From Acinetobacter lwoffii (GTDB taxonomy: Bacteria; Pseudomonadota; Gammaproteobacteria; Pseudomonadales; Moraxellaceae), in the NCBI RefSeq assembly GCF_022967985.1, contig NZ_JALJVC010000015.1:27884-91883 (forward strand): a stretch of DNA of 64,000 bases. Direction: 5' to 3'. Made by a program: the position numbers and the translations under genes. Below, one piece after another: positions 55,770 through 64,000 of this stretch (positions within the stretch are counted from its first letter, which is position 1; each line of letters opens with the position of its first letter). The notes below the pieces were generated by a model. The model searched no databases and was not told where the DNA came from. It saw only the letters and a program-made list of their open reading frames with translations.

Positions 55770-56687
55770 TCAAAATTTTGCCGGACGTGGCGGTTTAAGT
55801 GCCGCGGTAGACTGCTTAAAGTTGCTAATGGCTTTTTCAATAGTACGGATTTTCAGCTGGGCTGCCTTTTCACCTTCCAGAATGGTGGCATTGCTGGCTT
55901 TTAGGTCTAAAGTACCGATATGACCGACTTTGGGCTGAATCACCACAGTGGCCTGACTCAACTCTTCATTAATACTTTGCTGTCCCATAATGTTCAGGGT
56001 CTGATCCAGTACACCCCACATGTTCAGGGCTTTATTACCATCCGGACGGGCAGAAATATCCACGGCAATCACAATATCAGCTCCCATATCTTTGGCGGTC
56101 TTGACCGGAATCGGACTGACCAGGCCACCGTCAACATATTTGGTGCCGCCAATCACGGCAGGCACAAACACATTCGGAATACTGCAGGATGCTCGAACCG
56201 CCTGTCCGGCATTGCCTTTAATAAAGTCAGCTTTACGGCCATTGTCCAGGCGAGTGGCAACTGCAGCAAAACGAATTGGGAATTGTTCAATCGGTTTGTT
56301 CGCCACATTTTTATTGACGAAATCCTGCAATTTTTGTCCGGCAATAATTCCTTGCCGATTTAAAGTGAGGTCACGGATATCGGATTCCTTAAAATTCAGG
56401 GCAATCTGCTGTAACTGATAAGGCGATTTGCCACTGGCATACAAACTGCCGACAAAACTGCCGGCACTGGTGCCTGTGACAATTTTTGGTTTGATGCCGT
56501 GTGATTCGAGCACTTTAATCACACCAATATGAGCAAAACCTTTGGCACCTCCACCACCGAGGGCAATGGCGACGACAGGTTCACGGGCTTTTAGTGGCGT
56601 GGCAGGCGTAGATGTTTTAATGGCTTTGTCACAGGCTGCAAGACTGAAACCAAGGCAGCCAATTAAGGCATAACGGGCTAATTTCAT
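55770..56687 (-). CDS. Patatin-like phospholipase, RssA-type lipoprotein
   Basis: 305 residues with lipobox LAAC (C19), so membrane-anchored in the periplasm. Patatin Ser-Asp dyad: oxyanion loop GGGGAKG (44-50), nucleophile S74 in GTSAG, and D185 in VDGG. Homologous to RssA and the patatin group around Pseudomonas PlpD, without a barrel domain. Probably hydrolyses phospholipid or lysophospholipid. The C-terminus (about 265-305, DLKASNATILEGEKAAQLKI then STAALKPPRPAKF) is helical and basic. Confidence 0.9.
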   Translation of the reverse strand: MKLARYALIGCLGFSLAACDKAIKTSTPATPLKAREPVVAIALGGGGAKGFAHIGVIKVLESHGIKPKIVTGTSAGSFVGSLYASGKSPYQLQQIALNFKESDIRDLTLNRQGIIAGQKLQDFVNKNVANKPIEQFPIRFAAVATRLDNGRKADFIKGNAGQAVRASCSIPNVFVPAVIGGTKYVDGGLVSPIPVKTAKDMGADIVIAVDISARPDGNKALNMWGVLDQTLNIMGQQSINEELSQATVVIQPKVGHIGTLDLKASNATILEGEKAAQLKIRTIEKAISNFKQSTAALKPPRPAKF

Positions 56688-56750
56688 TATAAAAACTGGT
56701 GATTAAATCAACAAAATTCAGGCTATCACATCAAAAAAAGCCGTATTTGC

Positions 56751-57380
56751 CTAGTCTTTTTTCAAAAGCTTTTGTAACGGCTTGACCACCCAGTCCGGAT
56801 TTTTGGCCGAGAATTTACCTTGATAATGCTGATAAATCTCTTCCAGGTCGTATTCATAATCACCGGTCAGATGGTACACGCCCAGGATATGAATGGTCTT
56901 GATAGCATAATCAAAAGAAAACATCACAATCGGCAAATGGGCTGCCTTAGCAATATGATAAAAACCGCTGCGAATTTTATCCGGTGCCTTACGTGAACCT
57001 TCTGGTGCCATACCGACCCAGATCTGTTCTGATTTTTCAATGATGTCGACAATCTGTCGGTTATGTCCTTGTGGACTATCTCTGACGACAGGAACCACAC
57101 CAATCCATTCCAGAACCGGTTTTAGCGGTGTACGAAATAGGCTATCTTTACCGAAAATCGTAATCTGAATACCGAGACCAAGCAGCGCATTAAAACCCAG
57201 CTATGCATCAATATTGGAGGTATGCGGGGAAATAATCGCCACAGCTTTAGCTAAGTCCGGAAATTCGCCTTCCAGACGCCAGCCTTGGGCCAAGAAAAGC
57301 TGCCTGAAAAAAGTCCGGCTCAGCTTGCTGCCGCGGGCTGGCACATGCGGCGGGAGTTGGGGGAAACGTATTTGGGCCAT
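56751..57380 (-). pseudogene. 1-acyl-glycerol-3-phosphate-type acyltransferase with in-frame TAG
   Basis: PlsC-like acyltransferase. From ATG 57378-57380 (MAQIRFPQLPPH) the frame is clean to the catalytic HX4D motif SPHTSNIDA, then meets TAG (57201-57203). The same frame continues LGFNALLGLGIQITIFGKDS, with the later motifs VVPVVRD and APEGSRK (the conserved EGTR-like block), to the stop at 56751. Restored length is 209. A TGG (Trp) to TAG change fits, since W follows the motif in this family (IDAWLG). The remaining 115-residue frame lacks the catalytic histidine. Overlaps nothing; its function may be covered by another PlsC. Confidence 0.85.
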
Positions 57381-57517
57381 TGCTTTTGTCTCGTCCTGAA
57401 ACTAATTTTTCTTTATTTTTTATTATATTAGACTGTTGTAAAATCTGGATCATTGGCAAAATGTATAGCATCTTAAATGCTGGTGATGCCTTTTCACCTT
57501 AAGGACTTGGCCTAAAT

Positions 57518-58756
57518 ATGCGGAATATCTATATTTTACTATTTTCGCTGTATTGGGCACAGGGGCTTCCGGTCGGATTTATGACGCATGCCTTGCCGGT
57601 CATTCTGCGGGCTGAAGGGGTATCACTGGCGCATATCGGGGGCTTTGGTCTGTTAATGCTGCCTTGGTCGATTAAAATATTCTGGGCACCTTGGGTCGAT
57701 CGGTATGGATCAATCGCCAAAGGTCATTACCGTAGCTGGATTATTCCCCTGCAATGGCTGTCAGTTGTTATCTTGATTGGACTTTCTTTTCTACCCATTC
57801 AGGCTTTAAACCAGCCACTGTATTTACTGCTGTTTTTTATCACGCTTTTGTTGATGAATGGCATTGGCGCGACGCAGGATATTGCCACCGATGCATTGGC
57901 AGTGAACATTCTGAATCATGAGCAACAGCATTGGGGCAATACCTTTCAGGTGATTGGTTCTCGTCTGGGATTCATTGTCGGAGGTGGGGCCATATTATGG
58001 TTGCTCGATCTGCTGCAATGGCAAGCCACCTTTCTATTATTGGCAGCTCTGGTCTTTATTAATACTTTACCCATTTTATTTTTTAGAGAATCTCAGCATT
58101 CAAAAATTATCACGCCAGCTGATAAAGGACCTGCACTCAGCAATATAAAAACCTATTTTCAATACTTCTGGTCAGATTTAAGCTTGGCGAGGTGGCTTCT
58201 GGTTTTACTGACCTTTAAAATCGCCGATGGTTTATCCGGGCCTTTATTAAAACCTTTGATGGTGGATCTCGGACTGAGCTTTAGCCAGATTGGCCTTTAT
58301 ATCACCATGCTTGGTGCATTTGCGGCACTGATTGGAGCAGGATTGGCTGGCTGGTGTCTGAAGTACTGGTCTCGCAGCTCGAGTTTGATCATTTTCTCAA
58401 TTCTAAAAATATTGAGCTTAATGGCTTATGCCTGGCTCGCTACGCAGTATGAAGCTCAAAACAAAGTACAAAACTGGATGATATATCTGGTCAATGCAGC
58501 CGAAGACATGATCTCAGCTATGCTTTTGGTGGTCATGTTGACCTTAGTCATGCAATACAGTCGCAAGCATCTGGCTGGTACAGATTTCACCTTTCAGGTG
58601 GCGCTGATGGCCACGGTGAGTGGGGGACTTTATAGTCTGAGTGGCATTTTTGGAGATGCTTTAGGCTATCAAAATTATCTGAATCTGATCGTGATCGTGG
58701 CAATTTTCAGTCTAATTCCAATTTTCCGATGGATGAAAGTTGCAGAAAAAGTATAA
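57518..58756 (+). CDS. MFS transporter, AmpG/PAT-like
   Basis: 412 residues, about 12 membrane helices. N-terminal LYWAQGLPVGFMTHALPVIL, PWSIKIFWAPWVDRYGS and GIGATQDIATDALAVN are typical of the AmpG/acetyl-CoA-transporter branch. AmpG imports anhydro-muropeptides for recycling, but this branch is broad, so the substrate is open. Shorter than E. coli AmpG (491). Single gene. Confidence 0.82.
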   Translation: MRNIYILLFSLYWAQGLPVGFMTHALPVILRAEGVSLAHIGGFGLLMLPWSIKIFWAPWVDRYGSIAKGHYRSWIIPLQWLSVVILIGLSFLPIQALNQPLYLLLFFITLLLMNGIGATQDIATDALAVNILNHEQQHWGNTFQVIGSRLGFIVGGGAILWLLDLLQWQATFLLLAALVFINTLPILFFRESQHSKIITPADKGPALSNIKTYFQYFWSDLSLARWLLVLLTFKIADGLSGPLLKPLMVDLGLSFSQIGLYITMLGAFAALIGAGLAGWCLKYWSRSSSLIIFSILKILSLMAYAWLATQYEAQNKVQNWMIYLVNAAEDMISAMLLVVMLTLVMQYSRKHLAGTDFTFQVALMATVSGGLYSLSGIFGDALGYQNYLNLIVIVAIFSLIPIFRWMKVAEKV

Positions 58757-58892
58757 AATTTCTAAATAATCAACTATTTGGTTAAATGTTAGCCTAAAGT
58801 ACTAAATAGAATATATAAATATTAATTTAATAATTTTGTAATATAAGCACCGTGTGTATTATTTGTTACAAAATAAATTAAGGATATTTTTG

Positions 58893-60005
58893 ATGAAAAC
58901 TAAGTTAGCAACAGCAATTGCATTCAGCCTTTTGGCGGGGACAACTTTTGCAGCACCAACCTTCTATGGTGAAATTGATGCATCAGTAGATTATTTACCT
59001 GAAGATAATGCTTCACCAGTATCTGACAAAGATGTAATTGAACTAAGTTCAAATAGCTCATTCGTTGGTTTAAAAGGGGATGAAAAGTTAACGGATCGCC
59101 TAAGCGCAATTTATGCAATTGAATGGGCTTTTAACTCTGATGGTGAGGGTGACGACTGGTCTAAACGTAACCGTTTTGTTGGTTTAAAAGATGCAAAACT
59201 TGGTACTTTAAAAATTGGTGCACATGACACTCCATTAAAACAATTGTCTAGCCCGGTAGATACCTTCAATAATTATGTAGGTAACCGTGCTGATGTAAGT
59301 GGTATTTTCACTGGTGAAAGCCGAGTAGCGAATGCTGTAGTGTATGAAGCTCCAGCTATTGCCTTGCCTCAAGGTGCTATTAAAGTGAATGCTTTATTGG
59401 CAACTGGTGAAAATTCAGGAATTAAATCTGATAAAGGTGTAGTTAAAACTGCAAATCGTGGTTTAGGTGATGCTTGGTCTGCTTCTGTAGTATATGACAG
59501 CCCAGTAGTTGTAGCAGGTGTTGCTTATGACAAAGCAATTCCGACTAACTTCTTAGGGCGCGGTTTTGATAATGCTTCTGCTCCAGAAGTAACGGGCGGT
59601 ACTTTATTTGCTGCTGCAAATACCATTCGTGCAATTGGCCGTGTAAATCTAGATGGTGGTTTAGCGCTTAAAGCTCTTTATCAAACTTCAGAAGTGGCGG
59701 ATGTGGATGCAGCTTCTAAAGCAGTTGATTTGCTTATTGATGATGCTCAAGGTTGGTTAATTGGTGCTGAATATAATCTTCCAAATGCAAAAGCTTGGAC
59801 AGTTAAAGGTCAATACAGCCAAAACACTACAAGCTTCAAAGATAATACTGCCGATTATGAAGCACAGCAGATCTTTGTTGGTGCAGATTACGCATTTAGT
59901 AAACAAGTGAAAGCATATGGTTATGCCGGTTATCTAACACTTGAGCGTGGTTCTTTAGAAACTAAACAACCAGTTGTTGGTACAGGCTTAGAATACAAAT
60001 TCTAA
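58893..60005 (+). CDS. General porin, outer membrane
   Basis: Starts at ATG 58893 (KTKLATAIAFSLLAGTTFAA signal peptide), with AAGGA 9 nt upstream; the frame's earlier GTG 58854 is unlikely. 370 residues. Mature N-terminus APTFYGEIDASVDYL, GLKGDEKLTDRLSAIYAIEW (conserved porin strand 2-3), RNRFVGLKDAKLGTLKIGAHDTP and C-terminal LEYKF ending in Phe. This is the gram-negative trimeric porin family (Omp32/Porin_4 type). Lower GC than its neighbours but with strongly biased, high-expression-like codons. Confidence 0.92.
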   Translation: MKTKLATAIAFSLLAGTTFAAPTFYGEIDASVDYLPEDNASPVSDKDVIELSSNSSFVGLKGDEKLTDRLSAIYAIEWAFNSDGEGDDWSKRNRFVGLKDAKLGTLKIGAHDTPLKQLSSPVDTFNNYVGNRADVSGIFTGESRVANAVVYEAPAIALPQGAIKVNALLATGENSGIKSDKGVVKTANRGLGDAWSASVVYDSPVVVAGVAYDKAIPTNFLGRGFDNASAPEVTGGTLFAAANTIRAIGRVNLDGGLALKALYQTSEVADVDAASKAVDLLIDDAQGWLIGAEYNLPNAKAWTVKGQYSQNTTSFKDNTADYEAQQIFVGADYAFSKQVKAYGYAGYLTLERGSLETKQPVVGTGLEYKF

Positions 60006-60025
60006 TTTAGATTTTGTACTCTAAG

Positions 60026-60056
60026 AAAAGGCGATGCTTTGGCATCGCTTTTTTTA
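60026..60056 (+). terminator. Porin terminator
   Basis: AAAAGGCGATGC / GCATCGCTTTT stem with TTTG loop, followed by T7. Confidence 0.9.
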
Positions 60057-60152
60057 TGCTTAAAACAACAAAACTTAGCAATTTTATGTCTGATCTAACG
60101 AGTTTCGGACTGTTACCATGATTGCAAGTTTCAGCATTTCGTTTTGAAAATT

Positions 60153-60854
60153 ATGCCTATTCAAGCCGTTTTATTTGACCTCGACAATACCTTGACCCAT
60201 CGTGATCTGACTGCACAGGCTTATAGCCGTTATCTGGCAGAATACTATGCGCCAGCATTGAAACAGGTCGATTCAGATAAAATTATCGAGATTGTACGGC
60301 GTATCGATAATGGTGGTTATCCTAAAAAGGAATTGCTCACGCATGGCAGTATCGGGGCTTCGGCTGCCTATGCCTTATTGCAGGAATTGTCCTGGTTAAA
60401 TCCCCCAACCATAGATGAACTGGCCCATTTCTGGTTTAGCCAGTTTGGCCGTTTCGCCGTAGAAATGCCGGCAGCAGAGCAAGTATTAACGCAGCTGAAA
60501 GATGAGGGTTATCAGCTCGCCATTGTTTCCAATGGCGGACATGACACCCGTTTAAATACGATTCGGGGTTTGGGTATTGAAACTTATTTTGATGAGATCA
60601 TCAGTTCGGGGCTGGTAGGTTTTAACAAACCACAGCCGGAAATATTCCAGATCACTGCAGAGCGTCTAGGCGTGCAGCCTGCACAGTGCCTGTATATTGG
60701 CGACCATCCAATTAATGATGTACAGGGAGCTACAGAGGCCGGAATGCATGCATTATGGATGCAAGGCTTTCATGCCGATGCCGAACATATCCGATATAAA
60801 ATTCAGCAACTACCGGAAATTTTTGCGCATTTGCAGTTACTGAATCAGACTTAA
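60153..60854 (+). CDS. HAD-family hydrolase
   Basis: 233 residues from ATG 60153 (in-frame TTG 60144 is less likely). Motif I FDLDNTLT (nucleophile Asp), motif II VSNGG, motif III Lys in NKPQPEIF and motif IV IGDHPINDVQGA. Resembles the YjjG/haloacid-dehalogenase subfamily I phosphatases. Probably dephosphorylates a small metabolite; the substrate is not evident. Stop overlaps the converging DUF421 gene by 4 nt. Confidence 0.88.
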   Translation: MPIQAVLFDLDNTLTHRDLTAQAYSRYLAEYYAPALKQVDSDKIIEIVRRIDNGGYPKKELLTHGSIGASAAYALLQELSWLNPPTIDELAHFWFSQFGRFAVEMPAAEQVLTQLKDEGYQLAIVSNGGHDTRLNTIRGLGIETYFDEIISSGLVGFNKPQPEIFQITAERLGVQPAQCLYIGDHPINDVQGATEAGMHALWMQGFHADAEHIRYKIQQLPEIFAHLQLLNQT

Positions 60855-61528
60855 GTTATTCTTAAACAGTCAATCGTTTCGGCCCATTGCGAAGAATCAC
60901 AGCGCGGACATTGCTGGTCGGCATGTGAAAGGGTTTGTACCTGTCCACAGTAAATGCAGGCATATAATTGCCCGGCCTTGACCTGTTGGACTATAGAGCA
61001 GCTTTTAGGAAAAAGTGGCAGCCCAGGCCGAACCTCATCCGATTTGAAAAACAGGATACTGAACTTACCGTCAGTTTCCAGTAAACCGGTGCGTACCTGA
61101 CCCAGATGTTCTACGCCTTGCTGGCGCATTTCGGCAAAGAATTCATCATGTGACATTTTACCTTTTTTAATTTCTTCAACGACCAGTACGCCATCTTCCA
61201 CGATATAAATCGGTTTACCTTCCAGCAGGTCTTCGAACCATTGATATTTCATCATGAGCCAAGTAGTCAGGCGATACATGACAATAATGACCGACATCAC
61301 CAAAACTGCCTGAATCAGGGGAATATCTTCAGTAAACATCGGATCGCCGGCAATCGAACCCAAGCTCAAAATGATAGCGACTTCGAAGATGGAAAGCTGA
61401 CGTACCCCGCGTTTTCCGGTCAGGCGCAGAAACAGGATAATCATCGTGTACATCAGGGCACAACGCAGTAAAATTTCTGCAGTAAACTCCCAAGTGGTGT
61501 CATGTATAAATATCGTGGCCCAGTCCAT
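60851..61528 (-). CDS. DUF421 (YetF/YcaP-type) membrane protein with C-terminal zinc ribbon
   Basis: 225 residues. Three membrane helices (about 20-90, LLRCALMYTMIILFLRLTGK start), then the DUF421 soluble domain (GKPIYIVEDGVL, MSHDEFFAEMRQQGV), and an added C-terminal ribbon with C191-x2-C194 and C207-x2-C210 (YACIYCG, CPRCDSS), like a rubredoxin/zinc-ribbon knuckle pair. The standard family ends shortly after the soluble domain. The ribbon suggests metal or redox binding. Function of DUF421 itself is unclear; in spore formers relatives act in germination and membrane physiology. Confidence 0.85.
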   Translation of the reverse strand: MDWATIFIHDTTWEFTAEILLRCALMYTMIILFLRLTGKRGVRQLSIFEVAIILSLGSIAGDPMFTEDIPLIQAVLVMSVIIVMYRLTTWLMMKYQWFEDLLEGKPIYIVEDGVLVVEEIKKGKMSHDEFFAEMRQQGVEHLGQVRTGLLETDGKFSILFFKSDEVRPGLPLFPKSCSIVQQVKAGQLYACIYCGQVQTLSHADQQCPRCDSSQWAETIDCLRIT

Positions 61529-61982
61529 TTAAATTCTTTATCCTCATTTTGCTCTTTGGCTCGAGTCTAACAATATCAGTATTTTATTTGCTGCTGTGTT
61601 TATGTAAGTTTATGAATAAAGATAGATTCTATTTAAAAAAGAAGCTTGAGCTTAAAAAGCTAGCTATTTAATTTATTCAAAATAAGATAGAGATTTCATG
61701 TAAATAATGCATAAAAAATCAGCAGATTAAATTTGAAGAAGATCACATTCTTTTTTGGCTGTTTTTAAATCTATAAAAGTATTATCCATTTGAAATTTAT
61801 CAATATGAATCCTGAATAATGTGTTTTAAAGAATTAGGAGTGTTTGGAAATTTGTAAGCAAATCACTTCATTTCTATAAAAATCTGTAGTTTGTGCCCTG
61901 AAAAATATAGCGATTAAAGCAAGCTAAAAATCTGTTTTTTAAATTAAAAATATTGATTTTGACTTCCAAGAAAGGATGTATT
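61529..61982. other. AT-rich intergenic region before the carbonic anhydrase gene
   Basis: About 450 nt, no credible coding frame, many A/T tracts. Contains divergent promoter DNA for the DUF421 and carbonic anhydrase genes. No repeat or RNA recognised. Confidence 0.5.
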
Positions 61983-62699
61983 GTGAAAAAGATATTCACG
62001 CTTTTAACGGTTATGGGCTTAAGTACAGCGGTATTTGCAGATGCAGACTGGAACTATGATCAGCCTGAACAGTGGTCGACTCTAAACCAGAAATATTCAG
62101 CCTGTAATGGATTGAACCAGTCACCAATCAATATTGAGCGAACTGTCAAAGCCGAACTGGAACCGCTCAAGTTTAGCTATAACACCATGATTCACGCAAT
62201 TGAAAATAAAGGTCATACCGTTCAGGTAGACTTTGCACAAGGCGGAGAATTGCAGCTGGATGATGAAACTTTTGTGCTGAAACAGTTTCATCTGCATAGC
62301 CCAAGTGAGAACCTGATTAAGGGCAAGAGCTATCCTCTAGAGATTCATTTTGTCCATGCCAATGCTCAAGGTGAACTTGCTGTAGTGGCGATGATGTTTG
62401 AGCAGGGTACAGAAAATCCGATGCTTAAACGTATGTGGAACCGCTTGCCGAAAAAGCAAGGTGAAAAAGTCGTCTTAAAGACCCCACAACCTGTGAATGA
62501 AATGTTGCCTAAAAACCTGGGTTATTATCGCTTTAGCGGCTCGCTGACCACACCACCGTGTTCGGAAGGGGTACGCTGGCTGATCCTGAAAGATATTCAA
62601 CAGGCTTCTGCCAAGCAGATTTCGGAATTTGCCAAACTGATGGGCCATCCAAATAACCGACCGGTGCAGTCCCTGAATGGTCGTGTAGTGCTGGAATAA
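61983..62699 (+). CDS. Periplasmic alpha-type carbonic anhydrase
   Basis: Zinc enzyme that hydrates CO2. Starts at GTG 61983 with AAAGGA 7 nt upstream; signal peptide KIFTLLTVMGLSTAVFA cut near residue 18, so periplasmic. 238 residues. Two zinc histidines in FHLHSPSEN and the third in EIHFVH, proton-path and substrate residues SGSLTTPPCSEGVRW, and the NQSPINI motif. The two cysteines (ACNGLNQ and PPCSEG) can form the usual disulfide. Confidence 0.95.
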   Translation: MKKIFTLLTVMGLSTAVFADADWNYDQPEQWSTLNQKYSACNGLNQSPINIERTVKAELEPLKFSYNTMIHAIENKGHTVQVDFAQGGELQLDDETFVLKQFHLHSPSENLIKGKSYPLEIHFVHANAQGELAVVAMMFEQGTENPMLKRMWNRLPKKQGEKVVLKTPQPVNEMLPKNLGYYRFSGSLTTPPCSEGVRWLILKDIQQASAKQISEFAKLMGHPNNRPVQSLNGRVVLE

Positions 62700-62713
62700 T
62701 CAATATGAGAGCG

Positions 62714-62742
62714 AAAAAGCAGACTTTGGTCTGCTTTTTTTA
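62714..62742 (+). terminator. Carbonic anhydrase terminator
   Basis: AAAAAGCAGAC / GTCTGCTTTTT with TTTG loop, then more T. Confidence 0.9.
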
Positions 62743-62842
62743 ATTCTGATACAAATTTCGAAAGGGCACACTGAAAAGGACTTTGTGACAAAAGCTGAAA
62801 GATTTAAGATAGATATTATTTCTTCTTTGACCTTCTCCTGCC

Positions 62843-63886
62843 ATGCTCTTTGACTTGAAAACCATGATTCAGCCATTTACAGCGCTTTCGCCACAGCAGA
62901 AGAAGCTGGATCATCTGATTGATAAAATCCAGCAACAGAAACAGGAATTACACCAATGGCAACAGGCTGAAGAAGATCTGCAGCAATATACCCATAAAAC
63001 ATTTATACCGGTCTATCATGAATTGCATGGCGTACTGTTCAAGCAGCTGGAACAGCTCTGGAAGCACCTGCAGGAAACTACATTTTCCAAAGCAGAACTG
63101 GTGGTGCTGGATGAAAAGATTCAGTACCTTGCAAATTATCTAAAAGACTCTCAGGCGATGTCGGTGCAACAAGCCCATAAGGTGAATGAAATCTTCACTT
63201 ATTATCAGCAACGTGCCGAACATGCCCAGTTCAGAAAAAGCCAAAAGAAAATAAATGAACTGGAAACATTCTTTAAGAATGAGAATCCCTCAGATCTTGC
63301 AGATGCAGAAGTATTTGAAGAATGGGAGTCAGATCATTTTCAGCAGGCGCGTGAACAGGCCAAATTAAAACGCCAGCAGGAAAAACAGGAACATGCAGCA
63401 GCGACGGCAGAGCAGTCATTGAAAACCGTATATTTAAAAATTGCTGCCATCATTCACCCTGACCGTGAAGTGAACGATGTCAAAAAAATCAAGAAAACTG
63501 AATTATTGCAACGTGCCAATGAGGCGTATGCAGAGCAGGATCTGTTTACGTTACTAAGAATGCAACTGCAGATTGAACAAGATCAGGATATTTCACAAAA
63601 AGGTTTAAGTGCAGAGCAACTCAAGTTTTATCAACTGGCTTTGGATGCACAAAGCCAGAAATTACAAGAGCAGATTAATACATTGATTCATAGATTGGTC
63701 TGGTCATCGAAAACCAGAATTGCAGTAAAAAAGGCGAAAGGCAAAGTTCAGATTGCTGACCTGTATAAGCAAATCGATGAAGATACTTCAGCCATCAAAC
63801 AGCAGATTAAAGTAGAAAAAGAACGCCTGATGTATATCAAAAAGGTAAGTGGCTTGGAGATGTTTTTAAGGCATGGGATGCTTTAA
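62843..63886 (+). CDS. J-domain-like protein, rest coiled coil
   Basis: 347 residues. Mostly charged coiled-coil helices (about 15-190, Gln/Glu/Lys-rich). Around 195-240 is a DnaJ-like pair of helices with the HPD tripeptide at 205-207 (LKIAAIIHPDREVND), followed by KIKKTELLQRANEAYAEQD, as in helix III of J domains. C-terminal coiled coil to 347. So a divergent J protein that could recruit a DnaK partner. ATG 62843 has a weak RBS; ATG 62864 is possible. Found elsewhere in the genus as a DnaJ-annotated protein as far as I recall. Confidence 0.72.
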   Translation: MLFDLKTMIQPFTALSPQQKKLDHLIDKIQQQKQELHQWQQAEEDLQQYTHKTFIPVYHELHGVLFKQLEQLWKHLQETTFSKAELVVLDEKIQYLANYLKDSQAMSVQQAHKVNEIFTYYQQRAEHAQFRKSQKKINELETFFKNENPSDLADAEVFEEWESDHFQQAREQAKLKRQQEKQEHAAATAEQSLKTVYLKIAAIIHPDREVNDVKKIKKTELLQRANEAYAEQDLFTLLRMQLQIEQDQDISQKGLSAEQLKFYQLALDAQSQKLQEQINTLIHRLVWSSKTRIAVKKAKGKVQIADLYKQIDEDTSAIKQQIKVEKERLMYIKKVSGLEMFLRHGML

Positions 63887-63928
63887 TCTCTTATTCGTAT
63901 AATAACTCTAGATGTAGTAATGAAAATT

Positions 63929-63990
63929 CTCTCTCCTTGTAGGAGATGAGCATCCTCAGAATATATTCTGAGTGCGCAAGGGTGAGGGCT
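63929..63990. repeat. Short dispersed repeat, copy 2
   Basis: CTCTCCTTGTAGGAGATGAG, then ATCCTCAGAATATATTCTGA and GCGCAAGGGTGAGGGC. Same block order as 30581-30646, with the same inner palindrome type (CTCAGAATATATTCTGAG). Intergenic, just after the J-domain-like gene. Confidence 0.65.
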
Positions 63991-64000
63991 ATTTTAAGAT

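Overview
The window reads as chromosomal DNA of an Acinetobacter species. It carries a wax-ester synthase/DGAT almost co-linear with the A. baylyi AtfA protein, an anthranilate dioxygenase set joined to catechol 1,2-dioxygenase, CarO/FadL/porin-rich outer-membrane gene content, AT-rich intergenic DNA and moderate-GC genes. Species is not determinable by eye. No prophage, IS element or CRISPR array was seen.

Layout. 1-3.7 kb: antABC-catA on the minus strand (anthranilate to catechol to muconate; catA runs off the left edge). 3.8-4.7 kb: decayed Fic gene and a possible integration scar. 4.7-8.7 kb: LysR regulator, divergent MFS transporter and M81 (MlrC-like) peptidase, each broken by one visible lesion. 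9.0-12.2 kb: three-gene ABC exporter (adaptor, FtsX-type permease, ATPase). 12.5-23.0 kb: a stress block with Dps, catalase HPII, a small unknown protein, a four-gene cluster (acyl-CoA-dehydrogenase-like, PIG-L deacetylase, NodS-like methyltransferase, GT2), an MFS transporter and otsBA trehalose synthesis. 23.0-30.3 kb: AT-rich DNA, a small ORF, sbmA, a lipoprotein, a secreted protein and a DASS-type carboxylate transporter. 30.8-33.1 kb: a very AT-rich two-gene AAA ATPase + DUF4435 pair that matches the PARIS anti-phage system, placed directly behind gatCAB.

33.1-41.3 kb is core genome: gatCAB, divergent from mreBCD-maf-rng. 41.5-51.4 kb: atfA, cysH, thrH, two tandem FadL/OmpP1-type outer-membrane proteins, tRNA-Arg(CCT), an amino-acid permease and a solitary prpF. 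51.6-63.9 kb: ispA, putP, an SPFH/NfeD pair, a patatin lipoprotein, an acyltransferase with an in-frame stop, an AmpG-like MFS protein, a porin, a HAD phosphatase, a DUF421 protein with a zinc ribbon, a periplasmic alpha carbonic anhydrase and a J-domain-like protein.

Most notable points: (i) the PARIS-like pair with hairpins at both ends, one covering the ribosome binding site of the ATPase; (ii) the four-gene deacetylase/methyltransferase/glycosyltransferase/ACAD cluster behind katE, whose chemistry resembles Nod-factor tailoring but whose product is unknown; (iii) a run of freshly broken genes (LysR, MFS, M81, acyltransferase), each with a single stop or frameshift in an otherwise intact frame. 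All identifications come from reading motifs and lengths; no database search was possible.
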